Shown here piece by piece: positions 1-10,985 of a stretch of DNA of 64,000 nucleotides. This stretch comes from Cordia subcordata. Taxonomy: Eukaryota > Streptophyta > Magnoliopsida > Boraginales > Cordiaceae. Below the pieces are notes generated by a model. The model worked only from the letters and a program-made list of their open reading frames with translations. It ran no database searches and was not told the origin of the DNA. The DNA lies in the NCBI GenBank assembly GCA_028554755.1, contig JAPTOF010000015.1:14147501-14211500 (forward strand). The letters are read 5' to 3'. The first letter of the stretch is position 1, and each line of letters opens with the position of its first letter. The position numbers were made by a program, and so were the translations under genes.

Positions 1-25
1 TGGTGATCTTGAAGAGCAAATTTAC

Positions 26-1197
26 ATGAGTCAGCCGGAGGGGTATGTAGTTCCTGGTAAGGAGAACCATGTTTGCAAACTGAAGAAATCCTTGTATGGG
101 TTGAAGCAGTCACCTCGGCAATGGTACAAGAGATTTGACACATTCATGGTAAGTGCTGGATACACAAGGAGTGCTTACGACAGCTGTGTATATCTCAAGA
201 AGCTTCCAGATGGTTCGTTTGTGTATTTGCTATTGTATGTCGATGATATGCTTATTGCTGCTAAAAGCATGTCTGCAATCGACAAATTAAAGAAGCAGCT
301 AGGTGATGAGTTTGAGATGAAGGATCTTGGACCAGCGAAGAAGATCCTTGGCATGGAGATTCACAGATATAGAAACGCTGGGAAGCTATTCTTGCCTCAA
401 CAAAGTTATATTGAGAAGGTGCTGGAGCGTTTCGGGATGCTTAAAGCTAAGCCTGTGAGTGTGCCGCTTGCTGCTCACTTCAAATTGTCTGCAGATTTGT
501 CACCTAAAATTGAGGAGGAGGTGGAGCATATGTCTCATGTTCCATACTCGAGTCTTTGTTGGTAGCTTGATGTATGCTATGGTGTGCACTCGTCCCGATA
601 TTTCACATGCAAGAAGTGTTGTGAGCAGGTATATGGCATCACCTGGGAAACGGTGAAATGGATAATGAGATATTTGCGTGGCACTGCGAATATAGGATTG
701 CTATTTAGCAAGATGACTGGAGATTGCGCGAGGTTGGTGGGTTATTGTGATTCAGACTTTGCGGGTGATCTTGATAAGAGAAGATCTCTGACGGTTACGA
801 AGTTTACTCTCGGATGTGCTATCGGTTGAAAGCGACATTACGCCATCGTGGCATTGTCGACTCATCGAAGCGAGTACATGGCAATTACTGAGCGGTGAAG
901 GAGGCCATGTGGTTACAAGGCCTGGTTCGTGATCTTGGACTGCAGCAAGATACAAGTACAGTCTTTTGTGATAGCCAGAGTGCAATCCATCTGACGAAGA
1001 ATCAGATGTATCATGAGAGGACTAAACATATTGACGTTAGATATCATTTTATCAAAGATATTATATCACAAGAAATCATATCGGTGCAGAAGATTTCTAC
1101 CCATGAGAATCCAGCAGATATGATGACTAAGGTGGTTCCAGTCAGCAAGTTCGAGCATTGTTTGGATTTGGTTGCTATTTGCAGTGTGGAGCAGTAA
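26..1197 (+). pseudogene. copia pol remnant: reverse transcriptase and RNase H
   Basis: The open segment 26-565 encodes the second half of a copia reverse transcriptase. It shows the family landmarks LKKSLYGLKQSPRQWYKRFD and the catalytic YVDDM box (codons near 237-250). The frame shifts near 560; segments near 584-829 and 895-1197 then carry RT end and RNase H motifs such as [21 protein letters not shown] and HIDVRYHF. The region around 800-895 has several small lesions. The normal product would be the reverse transcriptase/RNase H part of a Gag-Pol polyprotein that copies element RNA into DNA. With at least two frameshifts it cannot be functional. Confidence 0.92.
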
Positions 1198-1268
1198 GCC
1201 CTTAGGGGTAGTTGGCAGCAGGGATGATGGTACGTTGATTAGAGCGAATACGTGCCAAGGTGGAGATT

Positions 1269-1610
1269 TGTTGAATGTGGCCCGTATTAAATTAATATGT
1301 GTCCTTTTCCTTGTAGTATACTATTTACTTTTCCTAGTAGTATACTGTTTCCTTATCCTTGTAGAATACGGATTAAGATACTTGTGTACTATAAATAGGG
1401 GCTAGGACATTGTATTTGGTGCCTTAGGGTCGCACCCCATAGGGGTGTAGAGTGAGAGAGAAACCAAAGTGAGAGCCTTGTAGCATTCGTGATCAGTAAT
1501 AGAATTATTCTCTGCTGCCCGTGGATGTAGGCTTCAAAGCCGAACCACGTAATTTTTTGTGTCTGTTATTTCTTCTCGTATTCTTCGTGTTTGCATGTTT
1601 TTCCCCAACA
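1269..1610 (+). repeat. LTR (3') of copia copy A, 342 bp
   Basis: It starts TGTTGAATGTGGCCC and ends TTTTTCCCCAACA, so it has the TG...CA ends typical of LTRs. It aligns by eye with the reverse complement of the LTRs at 3056-3387 and 8631-8960. A TATA-like stretch (TATAAATAGGGG near 1391-1402) marks the likely R start. A purine-rich tract lies just upstream. Confidence 0.93.
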
Positions 1611-2099
1611 CAGACTTTTTACAAGTTTTAATTAAATTTATTTTTCCAACTTTTAGAGAAACAAAGTTGTTAACTAAATTTTCATAATTAATTTTTTTTA
1701 ACATTTCTTTCTAATTGATATTATAACCCATCAGTTTAGTTGATCTTAGATAAGATTTTTTAAAAAAAAAAAAATCTTTCTATTGGAACAATAACTATTG
1801 GAATCTTAATATTATTCTACAGATAATATATGCATTTAGAAAAGAATTAAGTATTTTTATATGATTTAGTATACTAATTGTAGTATTATTATTTTTATAT
1901 ACAATTTCCGGTGAAACTTTTAGTTCTGAAAAAAAAAAAAAAATCATCAATATTTGAGAATGAGATTTTTTTATAGATTGTGGGGTCTCTTTCGAAATGA
2001 TTTTTTTTTAAAAAAAAAACCATAATTAAATTTAATAATTGTTTTTCACAATTATGTAGGCTATAATAATAACATCTTAAAGGGGTCTAAAACTTTTAG

Positions 2100-2380
2100 C
2101 AACCTCAAACAAAGGCTTTACTAGCTTTATTCTTAAGCCATCCCTGTGGTCGTACATAGGTGAATGTAGGAATATTTTGAAAGCACATGCGGGGTTTGAA
2201 GTGAGACATATTTTTTAGGAAGCAAAAAAATTAGCGGATTACTTAGCCAATCATGATCTAAGCCTTGCCTGGGGGCATCATGAGATTCAAGATCCTCTCA
2301 ACACAACTATTGAGAAATGATACTAGAGGTGTCACCTCCTCTAAATTAGTTTAGTTTAGCGTAGCCTCCGGTAAAAAAAA
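2100..2380 (+). mobile_element. LINE 3'-end fragment (RNase H C-terminus plus tail)
   Basis: Positions about 2219-2262 encode EAKKLADYLANHDL, which matches the REAN..ADxLAN signature near the C-terminus of the RNase H domain of plant L1-type LINEs. An untranslated 3' end follows and stops in an A tract near 2372-2380. The 5' side is truncated. The exact left boundary and the target duplication were not resolved. Confidence 0.5.
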
Positions 2381-2587
2381 AGAGAGAGAGAGAAACTATT
2401 TTTTGGGTTAGGATAATGAATTATTTTTTTAGTTGTTTTCTTGGAAATGGCATATATGAGAGTGGACTTTTAAACTTCAAATAATCCGACCGAAAAAAAA
2501 TAAATTAATTAAAAGTTAAAATGGCCATTCAGTTTTAGGCCATCCAAGTTATTTTATCACACCAAATTAAACATGTTATAAAAGAAG

Positions 2588-2682
2588 GATTAAGAGATAG
2601 TTCAAGTGGTTGAGACTATTTTTTTTAGGAATGAAGTTTTGGGTTTGAATTCCATAAGAGTAGGGGGTTTTTAAAAAAAAAA
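2588..2682 (+). mobile_element. tRNA-derived SINE
   Basis: An internal pol III promoter is visible: box A-like TAGTTCAAGTGG at 2598-2609 and box B-like GGGTTTGAATTCC at about 2641-2652. An A tract follows near 2672-2682. It has the same layout as the inverted SINE at 24428-24527, whose box A differs by one base. Short AAAAGA-like sequences flank it but do not give a clean target duplication. Confidence 0.65.
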
Positions 2683-3055
2683 TTGCAAAAGAGCACTTTG
2701 TGCACCATGCTTTTATACCTTTTAGTTTGTATATTATTCATTGTTGATCATCTATTTCCTTCTAGGCTTCTCAAACATCCTACTGCATTTAACTAGAGTG
2801 ATCCTCTATAAATTCCCAAAGCTATCGTGTGATTGTTAGTTTCGCCTATACACTTCTACTTTTTCCAAATTTCTTACTGAGTTGTCTTGGTCAAGTTGTA
2901 GCAAAATAAAAAATGAACCCGTTCAAGACTCAACCACACAAATGGATCAAAATCCACACGATTTTATATGTATCAAATAGATTCCATATTTAAAATCTAA
3001 TATCACATGTCTTAGTTTTATGAGTCATTTTTATCTAAAAATGAATTAAGCTTAT

Positions 3056-3387
3056 TGTTGGGGAAAAACATGCAAATACGAAGAATACGAGAAGAAATAA
3101 CGGATACAAGAATTACGTGGTTCGGCTTTAAAGCCTACGCCCACGGGCAATAGAGAATAATTCTATTATTGATCACGAATGCTACAAGGCTCTCACTTTG
3201 GTTTCTCTCTCACACATAACATAATGAGTATTGCCACATATTTATAGTGCAAAGGTTTCCTAAACCTATTAAGCAGAAAAGGCAACTAATTAATTATGCG
3301 CTACAAAAGGTAACAAGCGAATAAGGTAATATGCTAACAAGGAAATCTGCTATTCTTGTTGCCCAAGAATATGGGCCACATTCAACA
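3056..3387 (-). repeat. 3' LTR of copia copy B, 332 bp
   Basis: On the plus strand it runs TGTTGGGGAAAAAC to GGGCCACATTCAACA. The complement of a polypurine tract (CTCCACCTTGG) follows at about 3391-3401, which sets the element's direction. It pairs with 8631-8960. Confidence 0.96.
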
Positions 3388-3458
3388 AATCTCCACCTTG
3401 GCACGTATTCGCTCAAATCAATACACCATCATCCCTGTAGCCAACTGCCTCTAAGAGC

Positions 3459-4823
3459 TCAATGCTCCGCACCGCAAATAACAACCAAGTCCAAGCAATG
3501 CTTAAACTTGCTAACTGGAACCACCTTAGTCATCATATCTGCTGGATTCTCATGGGTAGATATCTTCTGCACCGATATGATTCCTTGTGATACAACATCT
3601 CTGATAAAATGATATCTAATATCAATGTGTTTAGTCTTCTCATGATACATCTGATTCTTCGTCAGATGGATTGCACTCTGGCTATCACAAAAGATCAGAT
3701 TTGTATCTTGTGCATCAAGATCACGAACTAGGCCTTGTAACCATATGGCCTCCTTCACAGCTTCTGCAATTGCCATGTACTCCGCTTCAGTAGTCGACAA
3801 TACCACAGTAGACTGTAATGTCGCTTTCCAACTGATAGCACATCCAGAGAGAGTAAACACGTAACCCATCAGAGATCTTCTCTTATCAAGGTCACCCGCA
3901 AAGTCTGAATCACAATAACCCACCAACCTCGCGCAATCTCCAGTCATCTTGTTAAACAGTAAACCTACATTCGTACTGCCAAGCAAATATCTCATTATCC
4001 ATTTCACCGCTTCTCAGTGTGCTTTCCCAGGTGATGCCATATACCTGCTCACAACACTAACTGCATGTGAAATATCAGGACGAGTGCACACCATAACATA
4101 CATCAAGCTACCAACAGCACTCGAGTATGGAACATGAGACATATGCTCTATCTCCTCCTCGGTTTTAGGTGACAAATCTGCAGACAACTTGAAATGAGCA
4201 GCAAGCGGCACACTCACAGGCTTAGCTTTAAGCATCCCGAAACGCTCCAGCACCTTCTCAATATAACTCTGTTGAGACAAGAACAGCTTCCCATCGTTTC
4301 TATCTTTGTGAATCTCTATGCCAAGAATCTTCTTCGCTGCTCCAAGATCCTTCATCTCAAACTCATCACCTAGCTGCTTCTTTAATTTGTCGATTGCAGA
4401 CATGCTTTTAGCAGCAATAATCATATCATCGAGATACAACAAGTACACAAACGAACCATCTAGAAGCCTTTTGAGATACACACAGCTGTCATAGGCACTC
4501 CTTGTGTATCCAGCACCTACCATAAATGTGTCAAATCTCTTATACCATTGCCGAGGTGACTGCTTCAACCCATACAAGGACTTCTTCAGTTTGCAAATAT
4601 GGTTCACCTTACTAGGAACTACATACCCCTCCGATTGACTCATGTAAATTTGCTCTTCAAGATCACCATGCAAAAACGCCGTTTTCACATCTAGCTGCTC
4701 AAGCTCTAAGTCATGAAGAGCAACCAAGGTAAGTAAAACCCTGATGGAACTATGCTTCACAACCGGAGAGAACACTTCATTAAAGTCAACACTCTCCCTT
4801 TGTGTATAGCCTTTTGCCACCAA
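3459..4823 (-). pseudogene. copia reverse transcriptase and RNase H (copy B)
   Basis: The segment 4823-4014 encodes most of the reverse transcriptase: FNEVFSPVVKHSSIR, QLDVKTAFLHGDLEE, LKKSLYGLKQSPRQWYK and a catalytic box reading YLDDM. An in-frame TGA at 4014-4016 (probably a former Trp codon) separates it from the RNase H part, 4007-3459, with [22 protein letters not shown] and KHIDIRYHF. Compared with copy A, one codon is missing just before the catalytic Asp pair. Frames on either side of the TGA agree, so the domain is otherwise collinear. Confidence 0.93.
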
Positions 4824-5480
4824 CCGTGCCTTGTATCGAGGACCTTCAACCCCTGGAGTACCTTCCTTCTTCTTGTAAACCTATTTGCAACCGACAACTC
4901 GTTGTCCCTTAGGCAATTCAACAAGCTCCCATGTTTGATTCTTATGAAGAGACTCAATCTCCACACTCATGGCACCCACTCACTGAGCAGAATCTTTCCC
5001 AGATATGGCCTCTTTGTATGAATTTGGCTCATGTCCTTCAATTGTTTCGGCAATAGTCAAAGCATAAGCAACAAGATCAGCGTATTCGTACCTTTGAGGC
5101 TCTCTAATCTGTCTCCTTTCTCGCCCAATGGCAATGCTGTACTTCTGTTGTTCAGGCACATTTTGATCATGCACCTCAGTTGGTTGAGTCGGCTGAATTT
5201 GACTGCTACTATTGCTAGATGGAACATTTGGAACATCAGCAAATACCTCCACCTGCTCTTTGACACCGTGGTCTAAACTAGCTACCGCTTTCTCCTTTTA
5301 TTGGTCTAATAAAGCAGACTCATTGAATGTCACATCCCTGCTGATGAGGAAACCTGGAGACTTTGGATCTGTGCACCACAACCTACAACATTTCCTCTCG
5401 GACGCATAGCCTAGAAAAATATGCATTTCTTTGGCCTCGGCTCCAACTTGCCATCCTTCACGTGAGCGTATGCAGGGCAA
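4824..5480 (-). pseudogene. copia integrase C-terminus and linker (copy B), broken
   Basis: These minus-strand segments continue pol between integrase and reverse transcriptase. 5480-5298 carries IFLGYASERKCCRLW and SRDVTFNES, typical of the end of the copia integrase region. 5252-4980 is a Ser/Gln/Pro-rich linker followed by a region ending GKDSAQ. The interval is cut by in-frame stops near 5298, 4980 and 4879; the last two look like TGG codons turned into TGA or TAG. All pieces share one frame, which differs by one nucleotide step from the upstream integrase frame. Confidence 0.85.
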
Positions 5481-6292
5481 CCGAACACCCTCAATCGAGA
5501 GTAGTCAGTAGGCTTACCAGACCATAACTCAAAAGGAGTTTTCAATTCAATAGCTTTAGATGGAGACCTATTCACCAAGTAGCATGCCGTATTGACGGCT
5601 TCAGGCCAAAAGTCTTGACTCAAACCAAATTGGGAGAGCATATAACGAGCTCTCTCCACCAGAGTTCTATTCATGGGTTCTGCAACTCCATTCTGTTGTG
5701 GTGTCCCTACACATGTGCGGTGTCTCACAATGCCATGTTTCCTGCAGAACTCATCAAACTCTTTATTGCAATATTCCAACCCATTGTCAGTCCTAAGACG
5801 CTTAATTTGTTTACCAGTCTGCTTCTCAATCAACGTCTTCCACTCGACAAATGTTGGAAACGCCTCATCTTTAGTTTTCAAGAAGTATACCCACACCATC
5901 CAAGAGTATGCATCAATAAAAGTGATATAATACCTGGCACCTTTCTTGGAAGGAACTTTATTAGGACCCCAAAGATCAGAATGAATATAATCAAGTGTAC
6001 CTTTGGTGTTCTCCTGCGCCTTGCTGAACTTCACCCTGGCTTGCTTTCCAAAGACACAATGCTCGCAGAATTCAAGCTTTCCAGTTCTTTGTCCACAAAG
6101 TAAATCCCTCTTACTCAGCTCAGTCAGTCCCCTCTCGCTCATATGGCCCAACCTTTTGTGCCACAACTGCGTAGTGTCATTATCACTCTCCTCAGATGTA
6201 ACAGTTGCAACACCTGTAACTGTACTACCTTGAAGGACATATAGGCCGCCAGTCAAGTTCCCTTTCAAGAGCACAATTACACCTTTGGTCAC
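5411..6292 (-). pseudogene. copia integrase (copy B)
   Basis: The pre-integrase zinc region reads LWHKRLGHMSERGL then CEHCVFGKQ (an HHCC finger). The DDE core follows with HSDLWGP, TFIDAYSWMVWVYF and RLRTDNGLEY, and a conserved GTPQQNGVAE. The family's role is to insert the cDNA into chromosomal DNA. The segment ends at a stop caused by a one-base frameshift near 5415-5420; the downstream integrase residues continue in another frame. Confidence 0.93.
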
Positions 6293-6313
6293 CTTTAAAA
6301 CACCATTCTCACT

Positions 6314-7468
6314 TCAGAATTTGTATCCATGAGAATCCAAACGCCCAAGAGAAATCAAGTTTTTCTTCGACTCCGGTACATGCCAACACTCGAGAGATCT
6401 TGTAATACCATCAAACATCTTGATATTTACGATGCCCATTCCCTTCACCTTCGACGAAAGATCATTGCCTAGAAAGAATTTCCCTTCTCTTTTGGAATAA
6501 GTAGAGAACCAGTCGTGCCTAGGACATATATGGAACGTTGCACCAGTATCAAGAATCCATTGATTATGCGACTGTGATCCACTCACAGTCAAAACTTCCC
6601 TGGTACTACTCGAGTTATCTCCATCACTGTCAGCACTCTCCACCACATTAGCTGAATTCTCCACCTTTTTCTTTCCCTTTTTCAGTTTTGGACATTCTTT
6701 CTTAATATGACCCTTTTCACCACACTCAAAACAACGTCGCTTCCTTGCTCTTGATTTTGACCTTGACCTACTTTTCTTTCTACCTGAAGATCCCCCTCTA
6801 TTCTCCGATCTCCCTCTACTCACTAAACCTTCCCCATGAACTTCTTCCCTATGTCCCGGAATATGTGTTTGGAGATCCTTCGATTTTAATGAAGTAATCA
6901 CATCTTCAAAGGTAATTTTATCCCTCCCGTACAACATAGTGTCTACAAAATTCATATATGAAGGCGGCAAGGAGCATAATACGATCATAGCTTGGTCTTC
7001 GTCATCAATTTTAACACCCACATCCTTCAAAGCAATAAAACAAGAGGAAAACTCATCAAGGTGTTGCTTTAGTGACTTACCTTCTTTCATTCTAAGATGA
7101 TACAATCGCTTCTTCAAGTAGAGGCGATTGGTGAGAGATTTAGATGCATACAATTCCACCAAAGTATTCCAAGCCTCAATTGTTGTCGTCTTCTCAGCAA
7201 TCTCCAGCAATACTTCATTTGTCACGGACATGTGTATTGCACTCAAGGCTTTCGCTTCGAGTTCTTCTCTCACTGTTGGTTCCGTCTTTTCTGGGATCAC
7301 TTCTTCAATGACTTTCCAAAGTCCCTGCATTCTCATAAATGCCTTGAATCTGATCCTCCATAGACTGAAACTCATTATCCCGTCAAACTTCTCAATTTCA
7401 AACTTTTCACCTGTGGAAGACATCTTCGTTTGCTCAAAACTCACACTTCGGGATGGAATTTGGCTCAA
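6314..7468 (-). pseudogene. copia Gag and protease (copy B)
   Basis: The start at 7468 gives a 384-residue open segment. Residues up to about 200 form a UBN2-type Gag (FEIEKFDGIMSFSLWR near 23-38). An Arg/Ser-rich basic stretch and a CCHC zinc knuckle follow, CFECGEKGHIKKEC (C-X2-C-X4-H-X4-C), which binds RNA. A retroviral-type aspartic protease follows, with WILDTGATFHIC as its active-site loop. The segment ends at an in-frame TGA (6314-6316), and the same frame resumes in integrase at 6292. It is therefore one original polyprotein cut by a nonsense mutation. Confidence 0.93.
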
Positions 7469-8615
7469 CGGATCACAAAAACGGATTCAGCATGCTGAAA
7501 AACCTTAGGAACACCCCGGTCAACTTTGGTCAACACCAGTCAAAGTCAAACCTGTTGGTCAAAGTCAAGATCGTCCCTAAACACGTACTTCGGAGTAGAA
7601 TATGAAATAACAGAGCCCAAAAATGGACTCCGGACGTCGAAAAACGTGGGGTTAGACTCTAGTCAAATTCGGTCAACCCTTGGTCAATGGTCAATAGTCA
7701 AAGTCAAACCCGGTCAACCCTGGTCAACGCTGGTCAAAGGTCAAATCAGTTCAGTTTTTTTTTTTGGTTTCCTGGACTAGGCCCAATCTAAATAAAAAAA
7801 ATTTCCCCCTTTTTTATTCTCTGAGACAAAAAGCCCAAGCCCAAGGGTTTTTTTTTTATATTTAAAAACTAGCTAAGCCCAACACAAAATATATTTAAAA
7901 AAAAAAAAAACTTTAAGACCCAACCCAAACCTAACTCAAACAAGGCCTGCCCTAGCCCGCTTTGAATTTAAAACCCAGAGCCCAAAGCCTTTTAACCCAA
8001 AAAAAAGAAAAAAAGAAAAAAAAACCAAAACCCGATCCAACACCAATATTCTACCCGAACCCAAAACCGAAAACCCGACTCGAAAAGCAAAACCAACTAC
8101 CCGCGGGTGCTTTCTTCTTTACCCGGTTCCTTAGCCCCAAGACCCAACAAAACCCGAGACCCGACCCGAATTTTTCTCTCAAAACAAACCACCAAACTTC
8201 GCGCCGCTTGCATCAAGACGATCCTCGTCTAACGAAGACCTCGCCGGTAGCAATTAATTTCTGATTTAACGCCGAAAAATGCCTTCTCTGTCAAGCTTGA
8301 AACCCCCGAACTTGAAGCCCTATGCCGGCGTCGGTTTTAGCCTATTTTTTTAGCAAAAACACCACCAATCAACTCCTTGATTCGAGAGGAGTCTGTTGAT
8401 ACCTAGTTTGTGCTATTTCATCGACAAAATCAAGTTACTAAAATTTGGCAGCCAAACGTATTTCGAAATCAAGAATGATTTGTCCAAGGCTTTGTTTGGT
8501 TGTTGCAAAAAAATAAAAATAAATTCAAGTTAAGACTCTATTTGGTTTGGAAATAAAGAATCCAAGTTTCAATGAGTTTCAATTTTTTTTTTCTTCGCTG
8601 CGGATTACTACCTAA
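7469..8615 (-). promoter_or_regulatory. copia 5' leader with W-box array
   Basis: This is the roughly 1.15-kb untranslated leader between the primer site and the gag ATG. At 7515-7750 there are 16 copies of GTCAA on the plus strand, which read TTGAC on the element's sense strand. Ten extend to TTGACC and six to TTGACT, so all fit the WRKY W-box core TTGAC(C/T). The rest (7760-8300) is rich in A tracts and CCC-AA repeats. That WRKY proteins bind it is inference. Confidence 0.6.
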
Positions 8616-8627
8616 GCTCTGATACCA
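8616..8627 (-). other. Primer binding site (initiator tRNA-Met type)
   Basis: The minus-strand sequence TGGTATCAGAGC lies three bases inside the 5' LTR boundary. It is the standard primer site of plant copia elements, complementary to the 3' end of initiator tRNA-Met. It fixes the element's polarity. Confidence 0.95.
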
Positions 8628-8630
8628 ATT

Positions 8631-8960
8631 TGTTGGGGAAAAACATGCAAACACGAAGAATACGAGAAGAAATAATGAACACAAAAATTACATGGTTCGG
8701 CTTTAAAACCTACGTCCACGGGCAGCAAAGAATAATTCTATTATTGATCACGAATGCTACAAGACTCTCACTTTGGTTTTTCTCTCACACATAACATAAT
8801 GAGTATTGTCACATATTTATAGTGCAAAGGTTTCCTAAACCTATTAAGCAGAAATGACAATTAATTAATTATGTGCTACAAAAGGTAACAAGCGAATAAG
8901 GTTATGCTAACAAAGAAATCTGCTATTCTTGTTACCCAAGAATACGGGCCACATTCAACA
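8631..8960 (-). repeat. 5' LTR of copia copy B, 330 bp
   Basis: It has TG...CA ends and is bordered inside by the primer site and outside by CTTAT. It differs from its partner at 3056-3387 mainly by transitions, the expected decay of methylated repeats. Confidence 0.96.
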
Positions 8961-8965
8961 CTTAT

Positions 8966-10864
8966 AAATAAATTCGTTATTCCTTCTGTTGCTTTTCCTT
9001 TTCAAGGTCATATTACCTCTTTTATTACTTTCTTTTTTCCAAATCAGACCATTAGTTTTTTTTATTTTTTATTTTATCAACTTAAATGTTCTTTTCAATT
9101 ATTAGGAATGAGCTAAATGCCTTATTTTTATTAAAAAAAAAACCAAAATGCCATCTTTTTTAAACTAATGAATAAAATGCCACAAAATGCATCTTTTATT
9201 TTTGAAAACTCGAAGATTGGAACTTTTTTCTTTTGAAAAGCAGATATTCGAGTTTTAAAAACTCGAATATGCAAAAAATTAAAAGAGATTTTTGAGTTTT
9301 GAAAACTTAAAGATTATTTTAAATTTTACCAAATAGATATATATTTTCTCTTTGCATGAATTGTAAAAGTTAGTCATAAAAAATAAATAAATATATGAAT
9401 TCTTCAAAATACTTGTTTTTTGGGTATATCACACGAGTTATTCACCAGTAGTTAGATGGATATTTGAGAAACATTTTCAAGTCAATTTTTATTCTACATT
9501 TTATTTTCATTTTGCTAACTATTAAATTATAGTCTTCTCTCGAGATGATGGTCAACGTAAAGGCCATAATCTATAAAAGTGTCATAAAAATACAAAGGAT
9601 GTCCAGGGAACAAAGTAATACTAGCCCGTTTCTTGTGCATCAGAGGTCTTAATTATTATACTAACCGGATTTATTGCAAAACAAAATAGTATATCATTTC
9701 TATGGAAAAGCAAATAATAGGAAATTAAAAGTAAAAATTTAAGAAATGGTTCAAGTGATTAAAATGTTCAGACGAGTGCAATCTACGAATAGTTTGTGAA
9801 CTTCTAAAGAAAATTTAGTCTGGAAAATAATGATTTCTTTCAGATTACTTTTTAATGAGTAATGGCATAAGTTCTAATTTTATGAAAAGCGAAAAGTTAA
9901 GTTCAAAGTGAAGGGTTAAAAAAAAATAATAGGAAAGGCGAATGGCACTCCTATGGATTGGTTTATTTATGCAGAGCACATATGGAACAAAAAAGGTAGC
10001 TTAAAGATGAGGCAGCTGACGACAGCGGCTTAATCATTACTTATTTTGTGCCTGCTTTGGATTGATCTCTAATAAAAACAATGTTTTATCTTTTAATTTT
10101 TTTAAAGAGTGTATTTTTTAAACGTTCATATTTTTTACCCTTGCATAAAATTTGGTTGCAACTTTTTTTAAAAGTTCTTTTGAATATTTAGTTTTGTAAT
10201 ATATAGAAATATAAAGCTCACTATATCAACTTTTCTAACAAAAATTGTTACACCATTTGTCACTATTTGATTGGTCATCTTTTGCCAATAAGGCATGTTT
10301 TGACTATGCAACATAACATATTTTAATTATATTTTATTGTTACATATATAATTTTTTGTGTCTTTACACTTATATGTAAAAATGAATGAAATAGTTTGAT
10401 TTAATCAAAAATTTAAAATAAAATTTTAATATTATTAATTTAAAGTACAATTTTAAATATATTAAAATTATTAATATTTTAATTATATTTATCTTTACAT
10501 GTATAATTTTAATCATATTTCATAAATTTATTTATAACACAATTTTTAGTATTTTATAAATTTATTTATAATTTTTAATATTATTATCTATATAAAATTT
10601 GATAATATTAAATTAAATGAAGACCTACACATCACACGCTAGTATAAAGTAAAAACCAAATGCACTATTCATCTTTCTACCAAAAAATCTTACAACCATT
10701 TGTCACTACTTTATTGCTTTACTACATGCTAGCGTGTTATATCCTTTTAATCTAAATCATTATTAGACAATATATGTGTGGCTTCTCTAGAACTCCAAGT
10801 TTGCTTCCACAAGAAACATTCTGACACCTTTCATGACTAACACATTATCTGCCATATACTTTAA
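8966..10864. other. AT-rich intergenic DNA
   Basis: No gene is seen. It is low-complexity AT-rich sequence with many poly-T runs. About 10300-10645 is Helitron-like (listed separately). A short SINE-head-like stretch lies near 9738-9760. Confidence 0.65.
10300..10642 (+). mobile_element. Degenerate Helitron-like 3' end
   Basis: This very AT-rich segment ends ACACGCTAG at 10642, followed by T. CTAG then T is the usual Helitron terminus and insertion context. A related AT-rich body with the same data (AAAATTTGATAATAT) recurs at about 13365-13540, ending next to TTGCACGGG. The terminal hairpin is not clear here, so the call is tentative. Confidence 0.35.
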
Positions 10865-10982
10865 GAGCTTGTTTGGTTAAACTTATTTGGGGCTTATAAA
10901 TTACAAGACAATAAAAAAATATATGAAGAGATATTTTTTTAAACGTTTATAAGTAACAAAATAAGCCGAGCCAAACAAGCTC
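10865..10982. mobile_element. Tourist-like (PIF/Harbinger) MITE, 118 bp
   Basis: Its ends are inverted copies: GAGCTTGTTTGG at the left and CCAAACAAGCTC at the right. Pairing continues imperfectly inward (TTATTTGG.GCTTATAA against TTATAAG...AAATAAG). TAA flanks both sides (10862-10864 and 10983-10985), the 3-bp duplication typical of PIF/Harbinger elements. Confidence 0.8.
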
Positions 10983-10985
10983 TAA

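Larger units (their letters stand above)
1..1610 (+). mobile_element. Ty1/copia LTR retrotransposon, 3' part only (copy A)
   Basis: The window opens inside the pol gene of a Ty1/copia element on the plus strand. Reverse transcriptase, RNase H, a polypurine tract (about 1258-1266) and one LTR (1269-1610) follow in the usual order. The 5' half lies outside the window, so the left LTR and target duplication cannot be checked. The first five bases after the LTR, 1611-1615, read CAGAC. The coding part is broken by frameshifts, so this copy is dead. It belongs to the same family as the full-length copy at 3056-8960, which points the other way. Confidence 0.93.
1611..3050. other. AT-rich spacer between the two copia copies
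   Basis: No gene is seen. The spacer holds poly-A/T tracts, a LINE 3' end (about 2100-2380) and a SINE (about 2588-2682), listed separately. The rest is unassigned AT-rich DNA. Confidence 0.7.
3051..8965 (-). mobile_element. Full-length Ty1/copia LTR retrotransposon (copy B) with target duplication
   Basis: The element proper is 3056-8960 (5905 bp), read on the minus strand. Both sides carry the same 5-bp target duplication, CTTAT, at 3051-3055 and 8961-8965. From 5' to 3' it shows the LTR (8631-8960), a primer binding site matching TGGTATCAGAGC (initiator-tRNA-Met type), a long leader, gag with a zinc knuckle, protease, integrase, reverse transcriptase and RNase H, a purine tract and the second LTR (3056-3387). 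The PR-IN-RT-RH order is that of copia. The frame holds about five stops and one frameshift, so it is non-autonomous today. I counted about 21 substitutions plus one 2-bp indel between its LTRs (about 6 percent), suggesting an insertion a few million years old. Confidence 0.97.

Noticed and set aside
7962..8264. 100-residue Lys/Pro-rich ORF in the copia leader
   Set aside because: It lies antisense to the element in low-complexity CCC-AA sequence, with no domain.
9735..9770. Possible SINE head (TAAGAAATGGTTCAAGTGAT)
   Set aside because: Only the box A-like part is recognisable. No box B, tail or target duplication was found.
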